A DNA stretch of 64,000 nucleotides from an uncultured Odoribacter sp. (GCA_900544025.1 UQTM01000007.1:1-64000), one strand, 5' to 3'; counted from the first letter of the stretch, positions 43,490 to 53,340 are shown. Numbers and translations: made by a program. Notes: generated by a model not told the origin, from the sequence alone.

Positions 43490-46309
43490 TTATTTCCGGC
43501 AAATGGTGTTGTAAGGGCAATTCCGGCATTTTTTCCCCTGAGTCGTTTGAGTAAAAGGTACATCGGGAGAGTATAGCCGCTCCAATAGCGGAGTGAGATT
43601 ATTTAGAAATTCTTCCCGGTAGGCATTAAAATCATGGATATATTCTTTGTCGCATTTCAGCATGTAATTATAGTCTTTTCCAAATAGGGCTTTCGTACTA
43701 TATATTCCGGGAATGAGTGGTTTGTGGACGGGAGTTGTGTGTGAAAACATCAGGCAATAGAGCATGGTTTGAAAGGCTGCTTTATTACGTGTGGTATTTT
43801 CCGGGTCGAAAATAGAGGAAACGGATTTAAAAGTAGTGTTGTCTGCTCCCGTTTTATAATCTATTACCCGAACCCCTTTCGTCGTTTCATCGATCCGGTC
43901 GATAAAACCTCCTATGAAAACGGATTTCTGACCTGCCGGAGTTTGAATTTTTACCGGAACGGTAAACTTCTCTTCCATAGCAACCAGTTGGAAGGGACAT
44001 AAGTTTTTGTCGTAAGCCAGCATTTCTCGCAGGTACTTTTTGATGACGTTTAAAATCAGTTCGTTATTTCCGCTGTCGAGCAGTTTTGTCGTATTGTGGT
44101 CGTAAAAATTTAGATACGAGGTTTTAATATGTTGTTCTAAAAGAGCTTCATTTTGAAGTAGCCGGTCGATGCGGTCTGTGGTGATTTTCCCTTCCGGTAT
44201 TGTAGCATATAAGGTTTGCGAGCATTCATGAAAAATGTTTCCCAATAAACGATGGTCGAGTTCTTCGGCTATTTCTTCTTTTTCCTGTATCCGGGCAATA
44301 TATTTGAAATAAAAGCGGAGAGGACATTCCAAATAGATATTTAAAGCGGACGGCGATAGAGCGGTTTCATCCGAAACGGTCCAAATGTCTAATTGAGCTA
44401 ATATTTCGGGATTTTTAGCAATTTCTATGGCAGGGTTATCCTGTATGGCGATACGGTTTTGAAAATTGGTTTCGCATATCGTCAGGCCTGATTCATATTT
44501 AATCTGGTAGAGAAAACGGCTCATTTCTCCGCTGTTTATGCCTTTGGCTCCGGAAGTATAAAGTATTTTTATATCTTCTGCCCGTTGTAATAAGCGGTAG
44601 AAGTAATAAGCAAACAGGGCATCCTGATGTTCGGGAGTGGGAAGCCTGAAACCCACCCGCAGGTTATAAGGAATGAAAGAAGAAGTTACGCTGTTTTTAG
44701 GCAAGATGCCTTCGTTCGCCGACAATACGATCAGATTTTTGAAATCCAGCATACGGGTTTCCATCAGTCCCATGAGCTGTAATCCTTCGAGCGGCTCTCC
44801 GGAAAAAGGTATCGTGGTGGCATTGACCACTTTATTGATGATCTGTAAATACAGTTTATCTTCCGGCTGTATGTTTTCCTGTTCGAATAGGGTTTGCAGG
44901 CTCTGGATACAAGTGTATATGGTAAAGGCAAATTCTTTTTCTATGGGTTCGTAAGGCTCTTCTTCGGAATGAAAGGTTTGGATCAGTAAGCGTAAGATTC
45001 GTAGCAGGTAATCCGTTATTTTTTCATCGTTTGAAGAAAATACGGCTTGAGTGATTTTGTTGAATTGAAGGCTTTTTTCAGATACATAGACAATATTGCG
45101 CCGGTTAATGAAATCGGTGATTTTATCGATTTCAGCCGGGCATAGTTCTTTGATCAGTTTATGATTCAGCAGGGCAATAACCGGTTTATAATAATAGTAA
45201 GTGTCGTTTTGCTCTTTTTTAGAATAACTTTTTAAGTCGCCTAATAAAGAGAGCAAGGCGGCAACCGAGGTGTTTTGTGCCGGATAGCCCATTGTGATGT
45301 TGATTTTCTGTACTTCGTCCGGGATGGAATGAAGGACCGGGATCAACATTCTTTCGTCGCAAAGGATAATCCCCGTATCATGGTCTTCGCTCCTTTTTTG
45401 CCGGGCAACCAGGGAGGGGATAAGCTTTGCCTGGCCTATTGTGGAAGGTGTCGAAATGTATTGGATTTTCTTTTCATTGTAACGAAAGTTATTGAAATGT
45501 TCCAATCCTAATTCGTTGGGAAAATATTTCAGATTTTCCCGGATATAATGTCCCGCTTCATAATTTTCATCGGCGGTGTAATATAAATCGTAATCCCAAT
45601 AGAAAGTCGCTTTATTGTTGTCCCGGTAGTAAGAAAATAACTTTTTCTCGCAGTTGTTCAAGGCATTGAATCCGGCAAAAATAATATGTTCGGGCAAAGG
45701 GTAGTCTTCGATGTGTTCGCAGAAGTGCCGTTGTCCCATACCTTCAAAGCAAAGTTTTTCTTTGTACAGGCTGTCTTTAAAATGGATATAGGTTGCATAC
45801 AGCTTGTCCCACACTTTTAGGAATTCCTGTTGTTCCCGGCTGTATCTTTCGGGATTGAAACTATTCCAGAATGTTTTGATGGCTTCGATTTGTTCCGGAG
45901 AGAGGTAGGGGAATTGGAGGTCGAGCTCTTTCAGGGAAACCAGATTGGAAAATACGGCTTTGGCATCTGCCAGGTATTTATCGATGTCGTCGAAATCGCC
46001 TAATAGCATATTTCCCCAAAAGTAAAAGTCTTCAAAACGTTCGTTGGAACCGGAAACCTGTATGTAGGATTTGTAAAGTTTGATGATTAAAGCGATGTCA
46101 TCGGCTTTTCTCAATCCGGTTTGACGCCCGATGTATTCGGAGAGGGTGACGATTTCAGGCATCCATGCCGGCTTGGTAAGGAGGCGGGATAATTCATCGG
46201 CCAAAAAGAGTCCTGCACGTTTGTTGGGGAATATAACCGTCAGGTTTTCAAAATCCCCATTGTATTTTTGAAGCAGGTCGCGGGCAAGAAGGTGAAGAAA
46301 GGATGACAT
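43490..46309 (-). CDS. AddB-like helicase-nuclease subunit (PD-(D/E)XK with Fe-S cluster)
   Basis: The 939-residue protein resembles AddB of the AddAB recombinational repair enzyme. The N-terminal region is helicase-like and lacks a clear Walker A. The middle carries FKNLIVLSANEGILPK. The C-terminal nuclease domain has GGFIDRIDE and VRVIDYKTG with the catalytic Asp and Lys. Cys in YLECPLRF plus Cys928, Cys931 and Cys937 (CRNCPYNTIC) match the 4Fe-4S clamp of this nuclease. The complex processes DNA double-strand ends and invading DNA. The AddA partner is not in the window, since this gene is flanked by convergent GH20 and divergent nitroreductase genes. Confidence 0.87.
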   Translation of the reverse strand: MSSFLHLLARDLLQKYNGDFENLTVIFPNKRAGLFLADELSRLLTKPAWMPEIVTLSEYIGRQTGLRKADDIALIIKLYKSYIQVSGSNERFEDFYFWGNMLLGDFDDIDKYLADAKAVFSNLVSLKELDLQFPYLSPEQIEAIKTFWNSFNPERYSREQQEFLKVWDKLYATYIHFKDSLYKEKLCFEGMGQRHFCEHIEDYPLPEHIIFAGFNALNNCEKKLFSYYRDNNKATFYWDYDLYYTADENYEAGHYIRENLKYFPNELGLEHFNNFRYNEKKIQYISTPSTIGQAKLIPSLVARQKRSEDHDTGIILCDERMLIPVLHSIPDEVQKINITMGYPAQNTSVAALLSLLGDLKSYSKKEQNDTYYYYKPVIALLNHKLIKELCPAEIDKITDFINRRNIVYVSEKSLQFNKITQAVFSSNDEKITDYLLRILRLLIQTFHSEEEPYEPIEKEFAFTIYTCIQSLQTLFEQENIQPEDKLYLQIINKVVNATTIPFSGEPLEGLQLMGLMETRMLDFKNLIVLSANEGILPKNSVTSSFIPYNLRVGFRLPTPEHQDALFAYYFYRLLQRAEDIKILYTSGAKGINSGEMSRFLYQIKYESGLTICETNFQNRIAIQDNPAIEIAKNPEILAQLDIWTVSDETALSPSALNIYLECPLRFYFKYIARIQEKEEIAEELDHRLLGNIFHECSQTLYATIPEGKITTDRIDRLLQNEALLEQHIKTSYLNFYDHNTTKLLDSGNNELILNVIKKYLREMLAYDKNLCPFQLVAMEEKFTVPVKIQTPAGQKSVFIGGFIDRIDETTKGVRVIDYKTGADNTTFKSVSSIFDPENTTRNKAAFQTMLYCLMFSHTTPVHKPLIPGIYSTKALFGKDYNYMLKCDKEYIHDFNAYREEFLNNLTPLLERLYSPDVPFTQTTQGKKCRNCPYNTICRK

Positions 46310-46347
46310 ATCAAAAAGTTAAGTGTCCGAAACAAATATATTATTTC

Positions 46348-46355
46348 TATATTTG
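46348..46355 (+). promoter_or_regulatory. -7 box for the nitroreductase gene
   Basis: TATATTTG, a full match, lies 37 bp before the start codon. No standard upstream box was seen. Confidence 0.45.
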
Positions 46356-46392
46356 TGTGAATTTTGAGAGTAAAATTAATAAAAATAGGAAT

Positions 46393-46965
46393 ATGGCACT
46401 AAAAGATTTATTGATAAAGAACCGTAGCTATCGTAGATTTTTTCAAGATGTCCGGATTTCTGCCGGGGAATTGAAAGAACTGGTCGGACTTACCTGTTTA
46501 TGTGCTTCTGCCCGGAATGCCCAGTCATTGAAATATGTCGTAGTGGATTCCGAGGAGATGTGTGCGGAAGTATTTCCTTTACTTGCCTGGGCAGGCTATC
46601 TGACCGATTGGGCAGGCCCGGAGGAAGGGGAGCGTCCGGCGGCGTATTTGATACAGATACTGGATACCCGTATTGTTGAGAATTGTCTCTGTGACGACGG
46701 TATCCAGGCACAGACGATCCTGTTGGGGGCGGTTGAAAAAGGTTGGGGAGGATGTATCGTTAAAGCCTTTAAAAACGAGCCTTTGAGACAGGTCTTGAAT
46801 TTACCCGATTATTTAAGAGTGATGTATGTAATTGCCTTGGGTAAGCCTAAAGAAACGGTTGTTATCGAGCCTATGAAATCCGGAGACGATTATAAATACT
46901 GGAGAGATGAACAGGGAATACATCATGTGCCCAAACGGGATGCCGGTGAATTAATTTGGAAGTAA
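46393..46965 (+). CDS. Nitroreductase family protein
   Basis: The ATG at 46393 gives 190 residues. An in-frame start at 46303 would overlap the divergent gene and the promoter, so it was rejected. The FMN-binding pattern is visible: KNRSYRRFFQD at the N-terminus, SARNAQSLKYVVV, a GIQAQTILLGAVEKGWGGCIV segment, and LRVMYVIALGKPKE. Such enzymes reduce nitro compounds, quinones or flavins with NAD(P)H. The native substrate is unknown. The FAH-like gene starts 20 bp downstream and is probably in the same operon. Confidence 0.9.
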   Translation: MALKDLLIKNRSYRRFFQDVRISAGELKELVGLTCLCASARNAQSLKYVVVDSEEMCAEVFPLLAWAGYLTDWAGPEEGERPAAYLIQILDTRIVENCLCDDGIQAQTILLGAVEKGWGGCIVKAFKNEPLRQVLNLPDYLRVMYVIALGKPKETVVIEPMKSGDDYKYWRDEQGIHHVPKRDAGELIWK

Positions 46966-46985
46966 GCAGAAGTTTTTGTAAGACG

Positions 46986-47552
46986 ATGAAGATTCTTTGT
47001 GCAGAATATAATAAAGCGGGAGAGACTGCTATTGTGCCTGTGGGTGATGATGTTTTGTTGAGGAATAACGGGGATTTTTATATCCCCGATTTTACGCAGG
47101 ATGTGAGTTGTGTGCCACAGTTTGTCGTGAAAATTTGTAAGTTGGGGAAAGCTGTGAGCGAGCGTTTTGCCTCCCGTTATTATGATGAGATCGGAATAGG
47201 AATCCGGTTTTATGCCGATTCGTTGGAACGGACGTTAGAAACTAAAGGGTTGCCGTGTATCGTGGCTTCTTCTTTTGACAGTTCCGCAGCGATCAGTAAG
47301 ATGCAGAAGATCGGGAACCGCAGCTTGCGTTATGAAATGTTTGTAAACGAGGTTTCGGTGTTTCAAAGCAGTATGCCGGAATTACAGGTGGGGATCGATC
47401 GGTTGATCGCGATGGCCGGCGAAATGCACACATTGAAAATCGGAGATTATTTGTATTGCGGTAATGCTTTTCGTTACCGGGGAATAAAGGCAGGTGACCG
47501 GATACGGGTTACTCTGGAAGAAGAGAATGTGATGCAGTTTGCAATTCGGTAG
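46986..47552 (+). CDS. Short fumarylacetoacetate hydrolase-like protein
   Basis: The ATG at 46986 gives 188 residues; a TTG start at 46956 would overlap the nitroreductase end. The layout VVKICKLGKAVSERFASRYYDEIGIGIRF, a middle with SSMPELQVGIDRLIA and an end GDYLYCGNAFRYRGIKAGDRIRVTLEE matches the short FAH-like family found in Bacteroidetes. The Glu/Asp metal ligands of classic FAH enzymes are not obvious, so activity is uncertain. It likely shares a transcript with the nitroreductase. A long terminator follows. Confidence 0.72.
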   Translation: MKILCAEYNKAGETAIVPVGDDVLLRNNGDFYIPDFTQDVSCVPQFVVKICKLGKAVSERFASRYYDEIGIGIRFYADSLERTLETKGLPCIVASSFDSSAAISKMQKIGNRSLRYEMFVNEVSVFQSSMPELQVGIDRLIAMAGEMHTLKIGDYLYCGNAFRYRGIKAGDRIRVTLEEENVMQFAIR

Positions 47553-47595
47553 GCAGGGGAAAGGGCAGAGGAATGTCGCTCTATCGGGATGTAAA

Positions 47596-47647
47596 AAAAA
47601 TATCCTTTTCAAATTCCGGTAATCCGGTAACTGAAAAGGATATTTTT
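47596..47647. terminator. Bidirectional terminator between FAH-like and acyl-CoA ligase genes
   Basis: A 16-bp stem (47596-47611 with 47632-47647) is flanked by A and T runs. The 20-nt loop contains CCGG-TAAT-CCGG, which can form a second hairpin. Confidence 0.9.
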
Positions 47648-47662
47648 GTGAGTTATTGTTTT

Positions 47663-49348
47663 TTATTTGATATTGACATTGTTATAAAGAAAACGCTTGA
47701 TCTTGTGGGTCGGGGTTTTCTCGAACGGCTCACTTTGAACGACGACTAACTGTAATTTTGAGAAATTGTTTACTCTGGAATTTACGTATTCGAAGAGTTC
47801 TTTTTTCTGTTCTTCAATGTAGTCGTTGATCACTGTTTTGTAACAATCGGCCTGAGATTTGAATCTTTTGTAATTCTTCTCCAGTTCTTCCATATTGAAG
47901 TGTACCATGGCCACCAGTTTCCCTTTTGATTCGACAACCAGCGATTCACTGACGAAGCGGAAATTGTTGATGATAGATTCTATTTCTTCCGGGTAGATAT
48001 TTTCACCCGAAGAGCCTAAGATCATCGTCTTGATTCTTCCGCGGATAGAAAGACGGCCTTTACTGTCGAACGATCCTAAGTCTCCGGTTTTAAACCACCC
48101 GTCTTCTGTGATACATTCTTTAGTCAGTTCCGGTTTTTTATAATAACCTTTCATCACATTCGGGCCTTTGATCCAAATTTCTCCCTGTCCTGTCTTATCC
48201 GGTTCGTTGATTTTAATCTCAACGCCTTGCATGGCGGGGCCTACTCCTTGCAGGAACGTATTTTTGGGGGCTGTTCCTGCCGACATAGGAGCTGTTTCGG
48301 TCAAACCGTATCCGATGGCATAGGGGAATTTTGCTTCCCGCAGGAATTGTTCCACGGTAGCATCCAGTTTTGCTCCTCCGATACCGAAGAATATAATCTC
48401 TCCTCCGAAAGTTTGCATTAATTTTTTACCTGCCAGGCGATTTAATATTTTGCGGGTAGGGGCAAAGCCGTAAAGCGCACTCATAAACCGGGAAGAGGTA
48501 AATTTCGGAACGACCTGGGTTTTGTATATCTTCTCAATGATCAAAGGTACGGAAAGCATAACCGTAGGGCGTATTTTCTGCATGGCCGGAACCAATAGTT
48601 TTGGAGTAGGAACCCGGTCGAGGTAATATATCTGAGCACCGAACATTAAAGGCAATAAAAGTCCTAAGGTATTTTCGAAAGTATGTGCCATAGGCAGAAT
48701 ACTCAGAAAACGATCGTGCGTTCCAATCGGCTGTATGGTGGCGCATTGTTGTGCATCCCATACTAAGTTCCGGTGTGATAGCTCCACGCCCTTGGAAAAT
48801 CCGGTCGTTCCGGAAGTGTAAATAATCGATGCCGTATCCTCTTCCTCGATCGTGATCTCCGGTAGCGGGGCGAAATTATGCAGATCAATGGTATTTTCCA
48901 GTTTATCGATATCTTCGATCGGAAAACCTTCCGGTATCCGGGCAAAAGTATTGATCAGTATTTTCTGTTCGAGAAAATCGGTCTTTACATCGGCTATCAG
49001 TTTGTAAAGCAATTTAGAAACAAATATCATCCGGGTTTCCGAGTGCTCGAGGATATTTTGAATATCGGCACTGCTAAATCCCGGCAAAATGGGTACGGCA
49101 ACAGCTCCTATCCGGGCGATAGCGAATTGAGCGACTCCCCAGTTGGGCATATTCGCACTTAATATGGCTATTTTATCACCTTTTTGGATTCCTTGTGAGA
49201 GCAGATAGTTGGCTATTGAAGTTACTTCATTGTAGAAGTCCTGGTAAGTTTTGTTTTCCGACTGAACGAAGTTCAGACACAAATTGTTTTTAAACTTGGA
49301 ACAGCTGTTAGATAGTAGTTCCGTTAAAGTCAGTTTTGTTAAAACCAT
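47663..49348 (-). CDS. Long-chain fatty acid-CoA ligase (AMP-forming)
   Basis: The 561-residue protein shows the acyl-activating motifs in order: the P-loop IYTSGTTGFSKGVELSH (about 165-182), GYGLTETAPM (about 330), TGDLGSFDSKGRLSIRGR (about 415) and the hinge with GENIYPEEIES. It joins ATP, CoA and a fatty acid to acyl-CoA. The C-terminus ends in HKIKRFLYNNVNIK, with the catalytic Lys region. It stands alone between two terminators, with a perfect -7 box upstream. The acyl chain length is inferred from the FadD-like layout only. Confidence 0.93.
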   Translation of the reverse strand: MVLTKLTLTELLSNSCSKFKNNLCLNFVQSENKTYQDFYNEVTSIANYLLSQGIQKGDKIAILSANMPNWGVAQFAIARIGAVAVPILPGFSSADIQNILEHSETRMIFVSKLLYKLIADVKTDFLEQKILINTFARIPEGFPIEDIDKLENTIDLHNFAPLPEITIEEEDTASIIYTSGTTGFSKGVELSHRNLVWDAQQCATIQPIGTHDRFLSILPMAHTFENTLGLLLPLMFGAQIYYLDRVPTPKLLVPAMQKIRPTVMLSVPLIIEKIYKTQVVPKFTSSRFMSALYGFAPTRKILNRLAGKKLMQTFGGEIIFFGIGGAKLDATVEQFLREAKFPYAIGYGLTETAPMSAGTAPKNTFLQGVGPAMQGVEIKINEPDKTGQGEIWIKGPNVMKGYYKKPELTKECITEDGWFKTGDLGSFDSKGRLSIRGRIKTMILGSSGENIYPEEIESIINNFRFVSESLVVESKGKLVAMVHFNMEELEKNYKRFKSQADCYKTVINDYIEEQKKELFEYVNSRVNNFSKLQLVVVQSEPFEKTPTHKIKRFLYNNVNIK

Positions 49349-49373
49349 TATTTATGTTATTGCAATTTGGTTA

Positions 49374-49381
49374 CAAAGATA
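49374..49381 (-). promoter_or_regulatory. -7 box for the acyl-CoA ligase gene
   Basis: Minus-strand TATCTTTG is a full match 26 bp before the start codon; no standard upstream box was found. Confidence 0.45.
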
Positions 49382-49451
49382 GTGATTTTTATCGAATATT
49401 GATAGATAATGAGTTAAATAAAGTTATAAACATTAGAAAGAAAATATAAAA

Positions 49452-49477
49452 ATAAGGATACCTTTAGGTATCCTTAT
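49452..49477 (-). terminator. Terminator after pepD
   Basis: ATAAGGATACC (49452-49462) pairs with 49467-49477 around a TTTA loop; on the minus strand TTTTTATATTTT follows. It lies 28 bp past the pepD stop. Confidence 0.85.
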
Positions 49478-49504
49478 CCTGCTTGAAAGTTGTTTTTTTC
49501 AGAG

Positions 49505-50968
49505 TTATTTCACCGGAATGTTTTTCAAAGTTTCTTTTAAGAAATTCCAGAATTTTTCGACTGAAGCAATGTTTACTTTTTCGTCGGGGGAGTGCGGGTG
49601 GCAAATGGTAGGACCGAAAGAAATCATGTCCCAACCGGGATATTTCGATCCCAGAATTCCACATTCCAAACCTGCATGTATAGCCATGATTGCAGGCTGC
49701 TTTTGGTAAAGTTTGAAATAGATTTCCTGCATTTCTTTTAAGATGGCCGAATCCGGATTCGGTTTCCAGCCGGGATAAGCTCCGGCGAATACGATGGAGT
49801 CGGCTTTTGCCAGTTCGCCTACGGCCTGTATGGTTTGTGCCATAGCTTCTTTGGCAGATTCTACCGAAGAGCGCATCAGGGTGACTACTGTTATTTTTCC
49901 GTTTTCAGATTTAATGATGGCCAGATTGTTGGACGTTTCGACGGTGTCGGGCATGGAGTCGATCATACGCACGGCACCGTTCGGGTAGGCAATGATTGCA
50001 TCGGTCAGCCTTGCCTGGGTACATGCGTCGATGACGAATGCCGGAGTAGCTGTGGCGTCTGCACTGATCTGTAAGCCGGGATCTTTGGCGATGATCTCCG
50101 CCTTATAGATTTCCGTAGCCTTTTTCACTGTTTCCTGAAGTTTGGTTTCATTTGCTGCCGGGATCGTGATTACAGCGAAAGATTCCCGGGGAATGGCGTT
50201 ACGGAGTGACCCTCCGGTAACGGAAGATATGCGTATGCCTAATTCCTGTGCATAAGTTTTCAGGAACCGGAATAGTATTTTATTGGAATTACCGCGTCCC
50301 AGGTTAATATCGATCCCGGAATGTCCTCCTTTAAGGCCTTTTACCGATAAGCGGAATGCTTTACTTCCGGCAGGAACGTTTTCTTCCTGATATGAAAATT
50401 CTGTTGTCGAGTCTAATCCTCCGGCACAGCCGACATATAATTCCCCTTCGGTTTCGGAATCGAGGTTCAGTAGGATGTCTCCTTTTAAAATTCCAGGTTG
50501 CAGTCCGTTAGCTCCGTCCATGCCTGTTTCTTCGGTTGCCGTAATCAACACTTCCAGCGGTCCGTGAGGAATGTCGGTAGAGGTAAGCAGTGCCATCGCC
50601 GTAGCAACTCCGATGCCGTTGTCCGCTCCCAGTGTCGTCCCTTTGGCACGTACCCATTCTCCATCCACAAAAGCCTGTATCGGATCGGTGGTGAAATCGT
50701 GCCGGGTGTCTTCATTTTTTTGAGGGACCATATCCAGATGGCCTTGCAGGATGACACCTTTGCGGTTTTCCATGCCGGGTGTGGCCGGTTTGCTCATAAT
50801 GATATTGCCTGCTTCGTCCATTTTGGCCTCGATGTGATTTTCCTCGGCCCAATTCAGCATAAATATCCGTGCTTTCTCTTCGTGTTCGGAAGGACGGGGA
50901 ACCTGCGTCAATTTATAGAAATTTTCCCAAATCGCTTTTGGGTGTAAATCTTTGATAGCTGTACTCAT
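49505..50968 (-). CDS. pepD: Beta-Ala-His dipeptidase (cytosolic aminoacyl-histidine dipeptidase)
   Basis: The 487-residue length is typical of M20 PepD. The zinc-binding and catalytic segments are visible: GHLDMVPQK, GADNGIGVA, ATEETGMDGANGL, NLDSETEGELYVGCAGG and IHAGLECGIL. The enzyme splits dipeptides, notably Xaa-His, in the cytoplasm. It starts 18 bp after the DPP-IV-like gene on the same strand and is probably co-transcribed, giving a periplasmic-then-cytoplasmic peptide degradation route. A terminator follows. Confidence 0.95.
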   Translation of the reverse strand: MSTAIKDLHPKAIWENFYKLTQVPRPSEHEEKARIFMLNWAEENHIEAKMDEAGNIIMSKPATPGMENRKGVILQGHLDMVPQKNEDTRHDFTTDPIQAFVDGEWVRAKGTTLGADNGIGVATAMALLTSTDIPHGPLEVLITATEETGMDGANGLQPGILKGDILLNLDSETEGELYVGCAGGLDSTTEFSYQEENVPAGSKAFRLSVKGLKGGHSGIDINLGRGNSNKILFRFLKTYAQELGIRISSVTGGSLRNAIPRESFAVITIPAANETKLQETVKKATEIYKAEIIAKDPGLQISADATATPAFVIDACTQARLTDAIIAYPNGAVRMIDSMPDTVETSNNLAIIKSENGKITVVTLMRSSVESAKEAMAQTIQAVGELAKADSIVFAGAYPGWKPNPDSAILKEMQEIYFKLYQKQPAIMAIHAGLECGILGSKYPGWDMISFGPTICHPHSPDEKVNIASVEKFWNFLKETLKNIPVK

Positions 50969-50986
50969 AATATTTTGTCGTTTAAG

Positions 50987-53188
50987 TTATTTCTGCATAT
51001 GTGTTTTCAGATAATTGACAAACCGGGTGTAAAGCTGCAAGGAAGTGTTTCCTCCGTAAATACTGTGGTTCCGGTTGGTGTAGATTGCCATATCGAATTG
51101 CTTGTTGGCTTGCACGAGGCATTCTGCCAGCTCGTACGTATTTTGTACGTGTACGTTGTCGTCGGCCGTTCCGTGGCATAATAGCAGGTTGCCTTTCAGT
51201 TTGTCCGCCCAGTGGGTAGGAGCATTGTCGTTATACCCCTGTTCGTTCTCCCGGGGAGTCCGCATGTAGCGTTCGGTGTAAATCGAATCGTAATATTTGA
51301 AGTTGGTGACAGGGGCGACAGCAATTGCTGTGGTAAAAATGTCGTTGCCTTTCATGATGCAGAGTGACGACATAAAGCCACCGTAACTCCATCCCCATAT
51401 TCCTACGTTTTTATTGTCTATATACGGTTTTTCTGCCAACCATTTGGCTGCGGCAATCATGTCGTCGCTTTCGATTTTTCCTAATTGCATATAGGTACAT
51501 TTGCGGAATTCTTCTCCTCTAGCCGCAGTTCCGCGAGGATCAACGCAAGCTACGATAAAGCCTTCCTGCGCCAGATAGTTCAGCCAGTTGAGACTCCAGT
51601 TGTTTTTCACCTGCTGGGAATTCGGGCCGCTGTATTGAGTGATTAAAAGGGGATATCGCTTGTTCGCGTCGAATTGCACCGGTTTCATGATCCAGGCGTT
51701 CAGCATGGTTTTTCCGTCGGCAGCCGGAATCTGGATAAATTCACGCGGAGCGATAGCATAGTCCTTTACTTTTTCTTTTACCGCCTTATTGTCTTCGAGT
51801 GTACGGAGCAGTTTCCCTTTAGCGTTATAGAGTGCGGTTACCGGAGGCATTTCTGCATTGGAAACCGTGTTGATATAGTAGTTGAAAGTTTTACTGAACG
51901 ATGCCTCGTTCCAGCCTTTCACCGGGGTAAGCTTTGTTTTTTGTCCCTTTTCATTGATGCTATACACATATTTTTCGATGGGCGATTCCTCAAAGGAAGA
52001 ATAGTAGTATAATTTCCGGGCAGGATCGTAACCGTAGAAATTTTCAATGTCGAAATTTCCCGAAGTGATGGCTTTCTTTTCTTTTCCGGTCATGTCGTAA
52101 AGGTAGAGGTGCATGAAGCCGTTTTTCTCGCTGGTAATGACGAAGTTTGTACCGTTGTCGAGGAAAATCAGATTATCGAAATTGCTTTCTGCGATGTAAT
52201 ATTTGTTTTGTTCCCGGTAAAGCGGGGTTGTTGTGCCTGTTTTGGCATTTGCCGCTAAGACATCCATTTTATTTTGGATGCGGTTGAGGCGGATAATGGC
52301 CAATTTTTTAGGATCTTTTGTCCAGCGGATACGCGGAATGTAAATATCGGTTTCTTCGCCTATATCCATTGTTTGAGTGGTTTTGTCGTTTACCTCGTAA
52401 ACATGTACGGAAACAACGGAATTTTTTTCTCCGGCTTTCGGATATTTGTAAATGTAGTTGGAAGGATAAAGTTCGTTGGCTTTTATTGCCGGACGTTGTC
52501 CTTCGAACATATTCATTTGATATTCTTTTACATCCGATTCGTTGAATTTTATATAAGCAAGAGAGTTACCGTCGGGCGACCAGTCAAAAGCTTTATTAAA
52601 GGAAAATTCTTCTTCATATACCCAGTCCGGTGCACCGTTGATGATGTGGTTTTGCTCTCCGTCGTGTGTGATCTTGCGTTCTGTTCCGAAGCGCAGGTCT
52701 TTGATAAATAAATTATTGTCCCGGACGAATGCGATACGCAGGCCGTCGGGGGAGAATGTGGCTAAACGCTGGCTACCGTTTTCGGAAAGCGGTTTTAATT
52801 CTCTGTTTTTGAAATCGAAAATATAGTAGTCGGCGGTAAACGAACGGCGATAGATCGGTTTTTTATTGGTGCAGATTAAAATACGGCTTTCGTCGTGGTT
52901 AAATTCATACCCTGCAATGGATTTGACATCGGTTTCCAGTTGTTTTAAATCCACCAGCGTCGCGACGGCTTGCCCGGTTTTATAGCTATATTTGACAATT
53001 TTCGTACCTCTGTCTTCCAGAACGGTATAATGTTCACCGTCGTTCATGGAACGTAAACCCGAAACACCTTTGGTGCTGAAGGTGCCGTTTACCAAAAAAT
53101 CGTTTAAAGAAAGTTGCTTTTGTTGTGCCGGCAGTAAATTGACACTAAGAAAGGTAAGTAAGATCAGAACTCCGAAATTTTTTTTCAT
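50987..53188 (-). CDS. Dipeptidyl peptidase IV-like serine peptidase (S9)
   Basis: The start at 53188 gives 733 residues beginning with a clear signal peptide (MKKNFGVLILLTFLSVNLL, cleaved near PAQQ). A start at 53227 would add 13 charged residues and overlap the promoter. A propeller domain (about 40-480) carries DWVYEEEF, which holds the Glu pair that anchors the substrate N-terminus. In the hydrolase domain, Ser601 (WGWSYGG), Asp676 or Asp677 (GTADDNVH) and His708 (NHSIYGG) form the triad. The enzyme removes Xaa-Pro or Xaa-Ala dipeptides, presumably in the periplasm, and may supply dipeptides to the POT transporter and PepD. Confidence 0.93.
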   Translation of the reverse strand: MKKNFGVLILLTFLSVNLLPAQQKQLSLNDFLVNGTFSTKGVSGLRSMNDGEHYTVLEDRGTKIVKYSYKTGQAVATLVDLKQLETDVKSIAGYEFNHDESRILICTNKKPIYRRSFTADYYIFDFKNRELKPLSENGSQRLATFSPDGLRIAFVRDNNLFIKDLRFGTERKITHDGEQNHIINGAPDWVYEEEFSFNKAFDWSPDGNSLAYIKFNESDVKEYQMNMFEGQRPAIKANELYPSNYIYKYPKAGEKNSVVSVHVYEVNDKTTQTMDIGEETDIYIPRIRWTKDPKKLAIIRLNRIQNKMDVLAANAKTGTTTPLYREQNKYYIAESNFDNLIFLDNGTNFVITSEKNGFMHLYLYDMTGKEKKAITSGNFDIENFYGYDPARKLYYYSSFEESPIEKYVYSINEKGQKTKLTPVKGWNEASFSKTFNYYINTVSNAEMPPVTALYNAKGKLLRTLEDNKAVKEKVKDYAIAPREFIQIPAADGKTMLNAWIMKPVQFDANKRYPLLITQYSGPNSQQVKNNWSLNWLNYLAQEGFIVACVDPRGTAARGEEFRKCTYMQLGKIESDDMIAAAKWLAEKPYIDNKNVGIWGWSYGGFMSSLCIMKGNDIFTTAIAVAPVTNFKYYDSIYTERYMRTPRENEQGYNDNAPTHWADKLKGNLLLCHGTADDNVHVQNTYELAECLVQANKQFDMAIYTNRNHSIYGGNTSLQLYTRFVNYLKTHMQK

Positions 53189-53224
53189 ATCACTCGATTG
53201 TTTATCATATTTGGTTTCGTGCTT

Positions 53225-53256
53225 CAAAGGTTTGAAAAAAATCTTTGTTTTGCAAA
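53225..53256 (-). promoter_or_regulatory. Promoter of the DPP-IV-like and pepD operon
   Basis: Minus-strand TTTG and AACCTTTG are separated by 20 nt; the -7 box has one mismatch. Confidence 0.55.
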
Positions 53257-53340
53257 CGATTTTTGGGATTAATCCTAAATTTTATAGGATGGATAAAGGG
53301 TATTACCAGCCTGGGAATAGCAAGGTATTAAAAAAAAGAT

